Shown: piece after piece, positions 49,252-57,105 of the stretch
Numbering within the stretch: the first letter of the stretch is position 1
Layout: every line of letters starts with the position of its first letter
Source of the DNA: Catellatospora sp. IY07-71
GTDB taxonomy: Bacteria; Actinomycetota; Actinomycetes; Mycobacteriales; Micromonosporaceae
NCBI RefSeq assembly: GCF_018326265.1
Contig: NZ_AP023360.1
Location: 4,621,501-4,685,500 of the forward strand
Length of the DNA: 64,000 nucleotides
Reading direction: 5' to 3'
Program-made: the position numbers and the translations under genes
Notes under the pieces: generated by a model
Databases searched by the model: none
What the model was told of the DNA's origin: nothing
What the model saw: the letters and a program-made list of their open reading frames with translations, nothing else

Positions 49252-52056
49252 ATGAGACGCCTGCCCTCCCGGCACGTGCGCGCGGCGATCGCCGCGGCCG
49301 CCGTCGCCGCCCTGCTCTTCCCCCTGCTGCCGACCGCACCCGCGGCCGCCGACGTGGACACCAGCCCGGTCCGCGTGAACCAGATCGGCTACCTGACCGG
49401 CGCCGACAAGATCGCCACGGTGGTCACTTCCGGCGGCGCCCGCGCCTGGCAGGTGCGCCAGGCCTCCGGCGGCGCCGTCGTCGCCTCCGGCACCACCACG
49501 GTGTACGGCAGCGACCGCGCCTCCGGCGACACCGTGCACAAGGCCGACTTCAGCGCGCTGACCACGCCCGGCAGCTACGTGCTGTGGGTCGACGGCACGG
49601 GCACCAGCGTGCCGTTCATGATCTCGGCCAGCTCGCTCTACCCGATGCTGGGCCGCGAGGCGATGCAGTACTTCTACTTCCACCGCATGGGCAGCGCCGT
49701 CGAGGGCCAGTACCTGCAGAACTCCGGGCACGCGCACGCCGCGCTGCACCCCGGCGACGAGTCGGTGCCCTGCTACAACAGCTGGTGCGGCAGCCAGCGG
49801 CTCAACGTGCGCTACTCGTGGGCCGACGCGGGCGACTTCGGCATCTACGCCGTCAACCACGCGGTGTCGACGTGGACGCTGCTCAACCTGCTGGAGCGGC
49901 GGCCCGCGGCGTACCCGGACGGGTCGCTGGCGATCCCGGAGCGGGCCAACGGGCGGCCGGACATCCTGGACGAGGTCGAGTTCGGCTCGCGCTGGATGTC
50001 GGGGCTGCTGCCGTCGACCGGGCTGGCCTCGCACAAGGTGCACAACCATGTGTGGAGCGCGTTCCCGGTGACCTCGGTCGACCAGGAGAACGGGCTGGCC
50101 CGCTCGGCGATGGGGCCGTCCACGAACGCGACGTACGCCGTCGCGCGGACCAACGCGCAGCTGGCGCGGGTGCTGGCGCCGTACGACGCGGCGCGGGCGA
50201 GCACGCTGTGGGCGAGCGCCAAGGACGCCTGGACCAGGGCCGAGGCGCAGCCGAACGTCGACTATGCCACGGCCTCCGACGCCGAGGGCGGCGGCGACTA
50301 CGGCGACTCGAAGAACAGCGACGACCGGTACGCCGCCGCGGCCGAGCTGTACCTGACCGCGCTCAAGCGGTCCGACAGCGCGGTCAGCGGCTACCGGAGC
50401 GCGGTGACCGGCTCGCCGCACTACCGGGAGATGGGCCAGTTCGACTGGGCCGAGGTCGCCGCGACCGGCACGCTGTCGCTGGTGAGCGTGACCAACGACC
50501 TGCCCGCCGCGGACCTGACGACGATGCGGGCGAACGTGCGCGCATTCGCGGACCAGATCGTCACCACGCTCAACGGCGAGGGCTACCCGTCGCTGATCAG
50601 CGGCGCTTCGGCGTACCCGTGGGGCTCGAACTCGTTCATCGCCAACCGGATGCTGGTGCTCGGCGTCGCGTTCGACCTGTCCGGCAACCTCGGTTATCTC
50701 AAGGCGCTGAACCGGTCGATGGACTACCTGATGGGCAACAACGCCATGCGGCTGTCCTACGTCACCGGCTACGGCGAGTACTACGAGACCGACCTGCACG
50801 ACCGCTGGGCGTGGGGCAAGTACCCGGGCCTGGCGTACCCGAAGGGCTGGCTGGCCGGCGGGCCGAACAACGAGCTGATCAACGACCCGGCCACGCCCAC
50901 GGGCCGCCCGGCGGCGAAGTCGTACGCGCCGAAGAACACCGCGCCCGACGCGTGGGGCTCCAAGGAGAACACGATCAACTGGAACGCGCCGCTGGTCTGG
51001 GTCGCCACCTACCTCGACGCGACCACCGACTACCTGGTGGGCGGTCAGCCGGTGGACACCGCCGCGCCGACCGTGCCCGCCAACCCACGGGTCACCGGGA
51101 CCACGCAGAACAGCGTGGCCCTGGCCTGGGACGCGTCCACCGACAACGTGGGCGTGACCGGGTACGACGTGTATCGCGGCACGACCCTGCTGGGCACGGT
51201 CGCCACCACGTCCTACACCGACAGCGGGCTGAGCCCGGCCACGGCGTACCAGTACACGGTGCGCGCCCGCGACGCCGCCGGGAACGTCTCGGCCGCCTCG
51301 GCGGCGGTGACCGGCACGACCCAGCCGGGTGACGTGGTGCCGCCTGCACCGCCGCAGAACCTGCGCACCACGGGGACGACCAGCAGCTCGGTCACCATCA
51401 GCTGGGACCCGGTGACCGGCGCCGCGAGCTACGCGGTCTATCGCGGGGGCGTGCTGGTCGCCGTCGTGACGGGGACGTCGTACACCGACACGGGGCTGAG
51501 CCCGAACACCGCGTACTCGTACACGGTGCGGGCACGCAACGCCGCCGGGGACCAGTCGGTGGCGGCGGGTCCGCTCACCGCGACCACCCAGCCGGCACCC
51601 ACCGGCGGTGCGCTGACCGTGCGCTACAAGAACAACGACGGCGCTCCGGCGGACAACTCGATCAGGTTCGGGCTCCAGGTGGTCAACAGCTCGACGTCGT
51701 CCGTCGGCCTGACCACGGTCACCGCCCGGTACTACCTGACCCGGGACGGCGCGAGCGGGGTCAGCGTGTACTGCGACTGGGCCCAGCTCGGCTGCGCGAA
51801 CGTGCGCACCACCGTGGTGAACCTGCCCAGCGCCGTGACCGGCGCGGACACCTACGTCGAGGTCACCTTCACCGGCGGCACGCTCGCGGCGGGGGCCTCG
51901 ACCGGCGAGATCCAGCTGCGGCTGCACAAGCCCGACTGGAGCGCGTTCAACGAGCTGAACGACTACAGCCGCGGCACGAACACCGCGTTCGCGGACGCGC
52001 CCGCGATCCCCGGCTACGTCGGCGGCGTGCTCTCCTGGGGCACCCCGCCGGCGTGA
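49252..52056 (+). CDS. Secreted GH9 cellulase with Ig-like, two FN3 and CBM3 modules
   Basis: This is a 934-residue protein. The signal peptide covers residues 1-33 (ending APAAA). A CelD-type N-terminal Ig-like domain (about 35-130, VRVNQIGYL) precedes the GH9 catalytic domain (about 135-595). The Asp pair is D192/D195 in SWADAGDFGIY and the acid E572 in SKENTINWNAPL. FN3 domains follow at about 608-690 and 700-780, then a C-terminal CBM3 (about 788-934, LTVRYKNNDGAPADNSIRF, CDWAQLGC). This is the architecture of actinomycete processive endoglucanases. AGGAG lies 7 nt upstream of ATG 49252. No CebR-like box is seen between it and GH5. Confidence 0.96.
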   Translation: MRRLPSRHVRAAIAAAAVAALLFPLLPTAPAAADVDTSPVRVNQIGYLTGADKIATVVTSGGARAWQVRQASGGAVVASGTTTVYGSDRASGDTVHKADFSALTTPGSYVLWVDGTGTSVPFMISASSLYPMLGREAMQYFYFHRMGSAVEGQYLQNSGHAHAALHPGDESVPCYNSWCGSQRLNVRYSWADAGDFGIYAVNHAVSTWTLLNLLERRPAAYPDGSLAIPERANGRPDILDEVEFGSRWMSGLLPSTGLASHKVHNHVWSAFPVTSVDQENGLARSAMGPSTNATYAVARTNAQLARVLAPYDAARASTLWASAKDAWTRAEAQPNVDYATASDAEGGGDYGDSKNSDDRYAAAAELYLTALKRSDSAVSGYRSAVTGSPHYREMGQFDWAEVAATGTLSLVSVTNDLPAADLTTMRANVRAFADQIVTTLNGEGYPSLISGASAYPWGSNSFIANRMLVLGVAFDLSGNLGYLKALNRSMDYLMGNNAMRLSYVTGYGEYYETDLHDRWAWGKYPGLAYPKGWLAGGPNNELINDPATPTGRPAAKSYAPKNTAPDAWGSKENTINWNAPLVWVATYLDATTDYLVGGQPVDTAAPTVPANPRVTGTTQNSVALAWDASTDNVGVTGYDVYRGTTLLGTVATTSYTDSGLSPATAYQYTVRARDAAGNVSAASAAVTGTTQPGDVVPPAPPQNLRTTGTTSSSVTISWDPVTGAASYAVYRGGVLVAVVTGTSYTDTGLSPNTAYSYTVRARNAAGDQSVAAGPLTATTQPAPTGGALTVRYKNNDGAPADNSIRFGLQVVNSSTSSVGLTTVTARYYLTRDGASGVSVYCDWAQLGCANVRTTVVNLPSAVTGADTYVEVTFTGGTLAAGASTGEIQLRLHKPDWSAFNELNDYSRGTNTAFADAPAIPGYVGGVLSWGTPPA

Positions 52057-52062
52057 CCGGCC

Positions 52063-52160
52063 CGGCCGTGGCTCCTCCCGCCAGAGCCGCCACGGCCGCC
52101 GGGGCTCCCTCCGTCAGGGGAGCCCCCGGCCCGGGGCTGCCTCCGTCAGGGCAGCCTCGG
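52063..52160. terminator. Three tandem hairpins between convergent genes
   Basis: Hairpin 1: CGGCCGTGGC (52063-52072) with 52089-52098. Hairpin 2: GGGGCTCCC (52101-52109) with 52118-52126. Hairpin 3: CGGGGCTGCC-type arm (52131-52141) with 52150-52160. Hairpins 2 and 3 share the same 8-nt loop TCCGTCAG, suggesting local duplication. They lie 7 nt after the GH9 stop and run into the end of the convergent solute-binding gene. Confidence 0.75.
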
Positions 52161-53489
52161 GCCGCCCGGTGCGCCGGACAGGGCCGCGCGCAGCGCGTCG
52201 GCGAACCCGTCCGGCAGCTGCCCGCCGTGGCGCAGCGCATACCCCACCCCGCGCCGGAACACCTCGCTGAACTGCGCGTAGCGCGGCGTCACCGGCCGCA
52301 GCCGGGCCGCCCGCACCGCCGTCAGCAGGTCGTCGGCGTACGGGAACGCCTCGCGCACGGCCGCATCGCGATAGATCAGCTCCCGGGTGGCCGCGAAGCC
52401 GCCCCGCTCGAACAGCAGCTGCTGGCTGCGCTCGCCGGTCAGGAACTCGATCAGCCGCCGCGCCGCCTCGGGCTGGTCGCTGCCCGACGCGATGGCCAGG
52501 TTCTGCCCGCCCAGCACCGAGTCGGTGATCGGCTGGGTGCCGATGCGCAGCGGCGCGGCCCCGGCCTCGGCGGCGACGAGCTGGCCGTAGGCCACCGGCC
52601 AGTTGCGCATGAACAGCACCCGGCGCTCCTGGAACGCCAGCGTGCCGGCCCGCTCGTCGAAGCCCAGCGAGGCGGGCAGCACCGTACGCGGATTGCCCTC
52701 GGTCATGCCGAGCGCGAGCTGCGTCAGCGCGGCCCGGGTCGCGGGGGAGTCGACGACCACCTCGCCGTCGCCGTCGACCACCTCGCCCCCGGCCGCCCAG
52801 ATCGCCTCCAGCGCGTTCACGGTCAGGCCCTCGTAGTCGCGCAGCTGCCCGGTGTAGCCCGCCTCCAGCCCGGCGGGCGGCCCGCCTGCGCGGGCGAACA
52901 CCTCGTTGGTGACCGTGCGGATGCCCGCCAGGTTCGTCGGCGGATTCTCGCCGGTCAGGTCCGCGTGGTAGAACAGCAGGCCCGCGTCGGTGTTGAACGG
53001 CAGCGCCCACAGCTTGTCGTGATAGCGGCAGGTCGCCAGCGGCTTCTCCAGAAAGCCCGAGGTGTCGGTGACGGACTCGTCGAGCGGGCGGATCCAGCCC
53101 GCGTCGGCGAACTCGGCGGTCCAGGTGACGTCCAGGTTGTAGATGTCGACGGTCCCGTCCCCGGCCTGGGCACGCCGGACCATCTCCGCCCGGTGCGCGT
53201 CCGCGCCGCCGCTGACCTCGACGAGCCGCGCGTCGGGCAGGCGCGGGTCGGCGTTCCACTGCTCGATCAGCGCGCGGCGCTGGGCACCGGTGCTCTCGTC
53301 GGCACCGCTCAGCACGACCAGCTCGCCCGGCTCCACGGCGGCCGGGTCCGGCGCGGGCCCCGCCAGCAGGACGGCGGCGAGGTAGCCGACGACGAGCCCG
53401 GCGGCCACGCCGCCCAGGCCCGTGATCGTGCCCCGGCGCCGGCGGGCGGCGTCGAACATGCCGTCCAGCAGCTCACTCGACACGGTCAC
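52146..53489 (-). CDS. Membrane-anchored extracellular solute-binding protein
   Basis: This is a protein of about 447 residues. A membrane anchor lies at about 24-46 (ITGLGGVAAGLVVGYLAAVLL) with no lipobox. The rest is a family-1 (MalE-like) binding protein: VVLSGADESTGAQRRALIEQ, YNLDVTWTAEFADAGWIRPL, LWALPFNTDAGLLFYHADL and FRRGVGYALRHGG. No permease or ATPase is adjacent; instead the gene overlaps a VWA-domain protein gene (GTGA if started at 53489). GTG 53483 with GGGG 7 nt upstream is an equally good start. It may sense or present a sugar rather than import it. Confidence 0.85.
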   Translation of the reverse strand: MTVSSELLDGMFDAARRRRGTITGLGGVAAGLVVGYLAAVLLAGPAPDPAAVEPGELVVLSGADESTGAQRRALIEQWNADPRLPDARLVEVSGGADAHRAEMVRRAQAGDGTVDIYNLDVTWTAEFADAGWIRPLDESVTDTSGFLEKPLATCRYHDKLWALPFNTDAGLLFYHADLTGENPPTNLAGIRTVTNEVFARAGGPPAGLEAGYTGQLRDYEGLTVNALEAIWAAGGEVVDGDGEVVVDSPATRAALTQLALGMTEGNPRTVLPASLGFDERAGTLAFQERRVLFMRNWPVAYGQLVAAEAGAAPLRIGTQPITDSVLGGQNLAIASGSDQPEAARRLIEFLTGERSQQLLFERGGFAATRELIYRDAAVREAFPYADDLLTAVRAARLRPVTPRYAQFSEVFRRGVGYALRHGGQLPDGFADALRAALSGAPGGPRLP

Positions 53490-55396
53490 GCCCCTTTCCA
53501 CAGCAGAGAGAAGATGTCGGACACCGTGCCCTCCAGGTCGTCGAAGCTCGCCTGGCGGCACGTCCCGCCGGTCGCCCCGGCCACCTCGGCGAGCGCGCCG
53601 CCGCAACTGGCCTCGCCGACCGCGACGACGAAGACGCGCACGCCCTGGCCGCGTACCCGGTCCACGAGCTGGCGGCGGCTCAGCCCCGAGCCGGTGTCCT
53701 CGCCGTCGGTCAGCACGACGAGGGCCTGCACGGCGTCGGTGTCGGTGCGTACGGCGGGCACGGCGTCGGCGATGGTGCGGTAGAGCGGGGTGGGGCCCTG
53801 CGGCCGGATCCGCCGCAGCGCGTCCTCCACCTGCGCCTCGGTGAGCTGCCGCGGCTCGATGGGGAACAGCTGGCGTGCGCCGCCCACGTGCGGGAAGGCC
53901 CACAGCCCGAACTCGTCGGCCGGTCCGCGCAGGCGCAGCGTGTTCGCGATGCCCGCGGCGGCCACGTCGTAGCGGCTGCGGCCGCCGTCGGCGACCGGGG
54001 CGGCCATGGAACCGGAGGTGTCCAGCGCCAGCAGCACCCGGCCGGGCCGCCGAGCCCGGTCGTAGGCGTCCATCGTGGTGGCGAGGCTGGAGCCGGACGG
54101 CGGGGTGCTCACGAACTCGACGGCGGGCAGGTCGCCGCCGGGCTGCGGGGTGCGCAGCCCGCCCGCCGCCAGCGCGGCCCGCCCGGCGGGGGTGTCCAGC
54201 CAGGACAGGAAGGCGCGCGCCTGGGCGTCCTGCTCGGCCGAGGCGTCGGCCCAGCCGATGCGCACGGCGGGGAAGTCGAGGCCGAGGGTGTCGGACGGGT
54301 ACACGGCGCGCAGCGCCGGGCGGCGGCCCCCGGGCGGGCAGGCGTCGCCCAGCTCCCGGTCCCGCTGGTAGCGCAGCAGCTGCTGCTCGGTGACGATCAG
54401 GCTGGTCACCGCGCCGCCGGCCGAGGACGCATGTCGGCACAGCAGGCTCAGCTCGTCGCCCAGCGGGTAGCCGCCACGGTCGAGCCCGCTCGCGAGCAGG
54501 CGTTCCAGCTCGGCGGGGGTGAGGCCGTCGAGTCCGGCGTACAGCGCGTGGGTGGCCAGCTCGCCGGTGAACGAGACCGCCGGATCGGGGCGGGCCACGG
54601 ACCAGTCGTAACGGCGGCTCGACTGGAGCAGCTGGCTCCAGGTGCGGGTACGCGGACCGGCGCCCACGTCGGCGCCCTCGGGCAGCGCCAGCACCACGGG
54701 GGTCGCCGCGACCGGGCGCACCTCCGTGGCCACCGGCAGCCCGGCCAGGCCCGCCGTGAAGTAGGTCGAGCCGGGCAGCCACAGCTCGGGCCGCGGGCCC
54801 AGGGCGAGCAGGTGCTCGGCGGCCCAGCCGAGGCGGACGGCCTCGGCGGTCAGCACCGGGTCGGCCGCGTACACGAAGACGCCCGTGGCCAGGCAGCCCT
54901 GGTTGCCGTCGGCGGTGCTCGCCGCGAACGCGTCGGCCAGGTCCCGCGCGGTCGGCAGCTGCTCCGGCGTGGTCACCAGCCGCAGCGCCACGGGCGGGGG
55001 GCAGCCGTCGAGGCGCAGCTTCACCCAGGCCACCGCCCTCGGCAGCGCCAGCACCAGGGCCAGCGCGACGAGCAGGCCCAGCACGGTGCGCGCGAGCATG
55101 GTGAGCACCCAGCGGAACCGCTCCCAGCGCACCGTGCGCATCACCCGGATCACGTCGAAACCCCGGTCGAGCAGCCGCGCCACCACGGCGGACTGCGCGG
55201 CGACCCCGCCGGCCAGCGCGCCGACCACCGCGCCGAACCACTGCAGGAACGTGTCCGGCACGCCCTGCGCCAGCACGGTCACGAGGCTGAGCAGGCTGAC
55301 CGCGACGAACGACACCATCTCCCGGTCGGGGCCGTCCCGCCGCGCGGGCCCGCCGCCCGGGTCAGCTGGAGAGGACACCGGGCAGGCTCCGATCAT
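53486..55396 (-). CDS. Substrate-binding and VWA-domain membrane protein
   Basis: This is a protein of up to 636 residues. Two hydrophobic segments lie at about 28-70 and 96-121. A periplasmic-binding-like domain (about 135-420: VTTPEQLPTARDLADAF, GPRPELWLPGSTYF, AVRIGWADASAEQDAQA) is followed by a VWA domain (about 445-636) with an intact MIDAS start DTSGSMAAP and VLTDGEDTG. Several Cys in the external part. Such proteins occur in actinomycetes beside solute-binding proteins; their role is unknown. The start is uncertain (ATG 55396, GTG 55378 or ATG 55318). Confidence 0.85.
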   Translation of the reverse strand: MIGACPVSSPADPGGGPARRDGPDREMVSFVAVSLLSLVTVLAQGVPDTFLQWFGAVVGALAGGVAAQSAVVARLLDRGFDVIRVMRTVRWERFRWVLTMLARTVLGLLVALALVLALPRAVAWVKLRLDGCPPPVALRLVTTPEQLPTARDLADAFAASTADGNQGCLATGVFVYAADPVLTAEAVRLGWAAEHLLALGPRPELWLPGSTYFTAGLAGLPVATEVRPVAATPVVLALPEGADVGAGPRTRTWSQLLQSSRRYDWSVARPDPAVSFTGELATHALYAGLDGLTPAELERLLASGLDRGGYPLGDELSLLCRHASSAGGAVTSLIVTEQQLLRYQRDRELGDACPPGGRRPALRAVYPSDTLGLDFPAVRIGWADASAEQDAQARAFLSWLDTPAGRAALAAGGLRTPQPGGDLPAVEFVSTPPSGSSLATTMDAYDRARRPGRVLLALDTSGSMAAPVADGGRSRYDVAAAGIANTLRLRGPADEFGLWAFPHVGGARQLFPIEPRQLTEAQVEDALRRIRPQGPTPLYRTIADAVPAVRTDTDAVQALVVLTDGEDTGSGLSRRQLVDRVRGQGVRVFVVAVGEASCGGALAEVAGATGGTCRQASFDDLEGTVSDIFSLLWKGA

Positions 55397-55503
55397 CCAA
55401 TGGCGACAGGGGTGACATCTGTGTGACGACGGTAACCGATATGGGCGACGGCCGATGTGCCCGGACCCCGGACAGCTTGCCCGGACCGCCTACGGTGCGC
55501 GGT

Positions 55504-55718
55504 ATGGGCCTCCTCGACCCGTTCACGGGCACCCTGTACCTGCCGGACAAGATCCTGCAGACCGGATCACGCCGACGACCGGGGTGTTCTCCTTCAACCC
55601 GGACTCGTACGAGTTCACGCTGGACCGGCCGGTGATGACGGCGCTGGAGGCGATCTGCCTGGCGCAGTGCCTGCGCAGCGCGGTCCGGGCCCTCCGGCAG
55701 GCCTCAAGTGGCGGCTGA
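55504..55718 (+). pseudogene. Small conserved-looking gene broken by a single-base frameshift
   Basis: Frame 1 from ATG 55504 encodes MGLLDPFTGTLYLPDKILQ and then turns into low-complexity arginine/serine text. The frame starting one base back continues sensibly as DRITPTTGVFSFNPDSYEF, TLDRPVMTALEAICLAQCLR and a short tail to the TGA at 55716. Joining them needs one extra base near 55561, as if CAGGACCGG had become CAGACCGG. The joined product would be about 71 residues. No slippery heptamer is visible, so a deletion (or a sequencing error) is likelier than programmed shifting. The family is not recognised. Confidence 0.6.
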
Positions 55719-55838
55719 CCTGCTCTTTTTCCGCTGAACCCACCTTCCGGGTAGTTCGTTTTCGGATCAATTGCCTGCACAATGGACACGTCTCGGCCGG
55801 CCCACCCCGGGCCGGCCCGCGCGTACCCAGGAGAGAAC

Positions 55839-57104
55839 ATGCGGCTCCGTCCCCGTGTCAGTGCAGCCACCGCCGCCGCGGCAACCGCGGCCCTGCTTCC
55901 GGCCGGTCCGTCCGAACCGGCCCGCGCGTCCGGCACGGCCGCGCCCAACGCCGTCGTCGTGTGGAACCAGCACACCGAGGAGGCGATCCGCAACGCGGGC
56001 CCGTTCGTGCCGCACGTCGCCCTGATCAACCGGGCCATGGTGCACGGCGCCGTGTACGACGCGGTCAACGGCATCGCCCGCACCCACACGCCGTACCTGG
56101 TGCAGGTCGAGTCGCAGCCCGGGGACTCGGTCGACGCGGCGGCGGCCACGGCCGCGTTCCGGATGCTCACCCACCTGTTCCCGGCGCAGTCCGCGGCGCT
56201 GCAGGCGAAGTACGACGCCGCGCTCGCCGCGGTGCCCGACGGCCCGGCCAAGCTGGGCGGCATCACCGACGGCGAGCAGGCCGCCACCGCGATGATCACG
56301 GCGCGGCAGGACGACGGCCGGGGCACGCCCACCGAGGTCGTCATCGGCACCGAACCCGGCCAGTGGCGGCCGACGCCGCCCGCGTTCGCCGTCGACCCGG
56401 CGCCGTGGGCCGGCAACGTCACGCCGTTCACCATCCCGGACGCGGCCGCGCTGCGCTCCGACGGGCCGAACCCGCTCACCAGCGAGGCGTACGCGGAGGA
56501 CTTCAACGAGGTCAAGGCGGTCGGCTCGCGGACCAGCACGACGCGTACCGCCGACCAGACCGACGCGGCCCGCTGGTGGGCCGCGGTGCCGCAGGAGGCG
56601 ATGCTGCGCGGCCTGGCCACCGGGCACGGACTGTCGGCCGCCGACAGCGCCCGGCTGTTCGCGCGGGTCGGCATGGCCACCGCCGACGCGGTGATCGCCT
56701 GCCACAACGACAAGGCGCGCTGGAAGTCCTGGCGGCCGGTGACCGCCGTCCGCGAGGCGGCCACCGACGGCAACCCGGCCACCGACCCGGATCCCACGTG
56801 GACGCCGCTGCTCGACACGCCGCCGTGGTACGAGCACTCGTCCGGGCACTCCTGCAACATCTCCGCCTGGACCTGGGCGCTCACCGACTTCTTCGGCACC
56901 GACGAGGTCGCGTTCTCGGGCTTCAACGCCGTGACCGGGACGACGCGCAGCTTCGCCCGGTTCTCCGAGGCCCGCAAGGAGATCATCGACGCGCGGGTGT
57001 GGGCCGGCATCCACTTCCGCACCGCCGACAGCCACGGCGCGGTGATCGGCAAGAAGGCCGCCTTCCTCGGCGGCAAGAACTACTTCCGGCCGGTCGGGAG
57101 CTGA
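55839..57104 (+). CDS. Secreted vanadium-dependent haloperoxidase/PAP2-like phosphoesterase
   Basis: This is a 421-residue protein. A signal peptide covers about 1-30 (MRLRPRVSAATAAAATAALL, then PARASG). The C-terminal half is helical, with the vanadate/phosphate pocket: KARWKSWRP (Lys and Arg), EHSSGHSCNIS (Ser-Gly-His) and ARVWAGIHFRTADSHG (Arg and His). Vanadium haloperoxidases and acid phosphatases share this site, so halogenation versus phosphatase activity cannot be decided here. ATG 55839 follows AGGAGAG by 4 nt; upstream starts such as 55782 would put residues before the signal peptide. It ends 1 nt before the convergent GH15 gene. Confidence 0.9.
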   Translation: MRLRPRVSAATAAAATAALLPAGPSEPARASGTAAPNAVVVWNQHTEEAIRNAGPFVPHVALINRAMVHGAVYDAVNGIARTHTPYLVQVESQPGDSVDAAAATAAFRMLTHLFPAQSAALQAKYDAALAAVPDGPAKLGGITDGEQAATAMITARQDDGRGTPTEVVIGTEPGQWRPTPPAFAVDPAPWAGNVTPFTIPDAAALRSDGPNPLTSEAYAEDFNEVKAVGSRTSTTRTADQTDAARWWAAVPQEAMLRGLATGHGLSAADSARLFARVGMATADAVIACHNDKARWKSWRPVTAVREAATDGNPATDPDPTWTPLLDTPPWYEHSSGHSCNISAWTWALTDFFGTDEVAFSGFNAVTGTTRSFARFSEARKEIIDARVWAGIHFRTADSHGAVIGKKAAFLGGKNYFRPVGS

Positions 57105-57105
57105 C

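Noticed and set aside
49237-51927. 896-codon minus-strand frame opposite GH9
   Set aside because: Antisense shadow with Arg/Val/Gly composition; GH9 on the plus strand has complete catalytic and binding modules.
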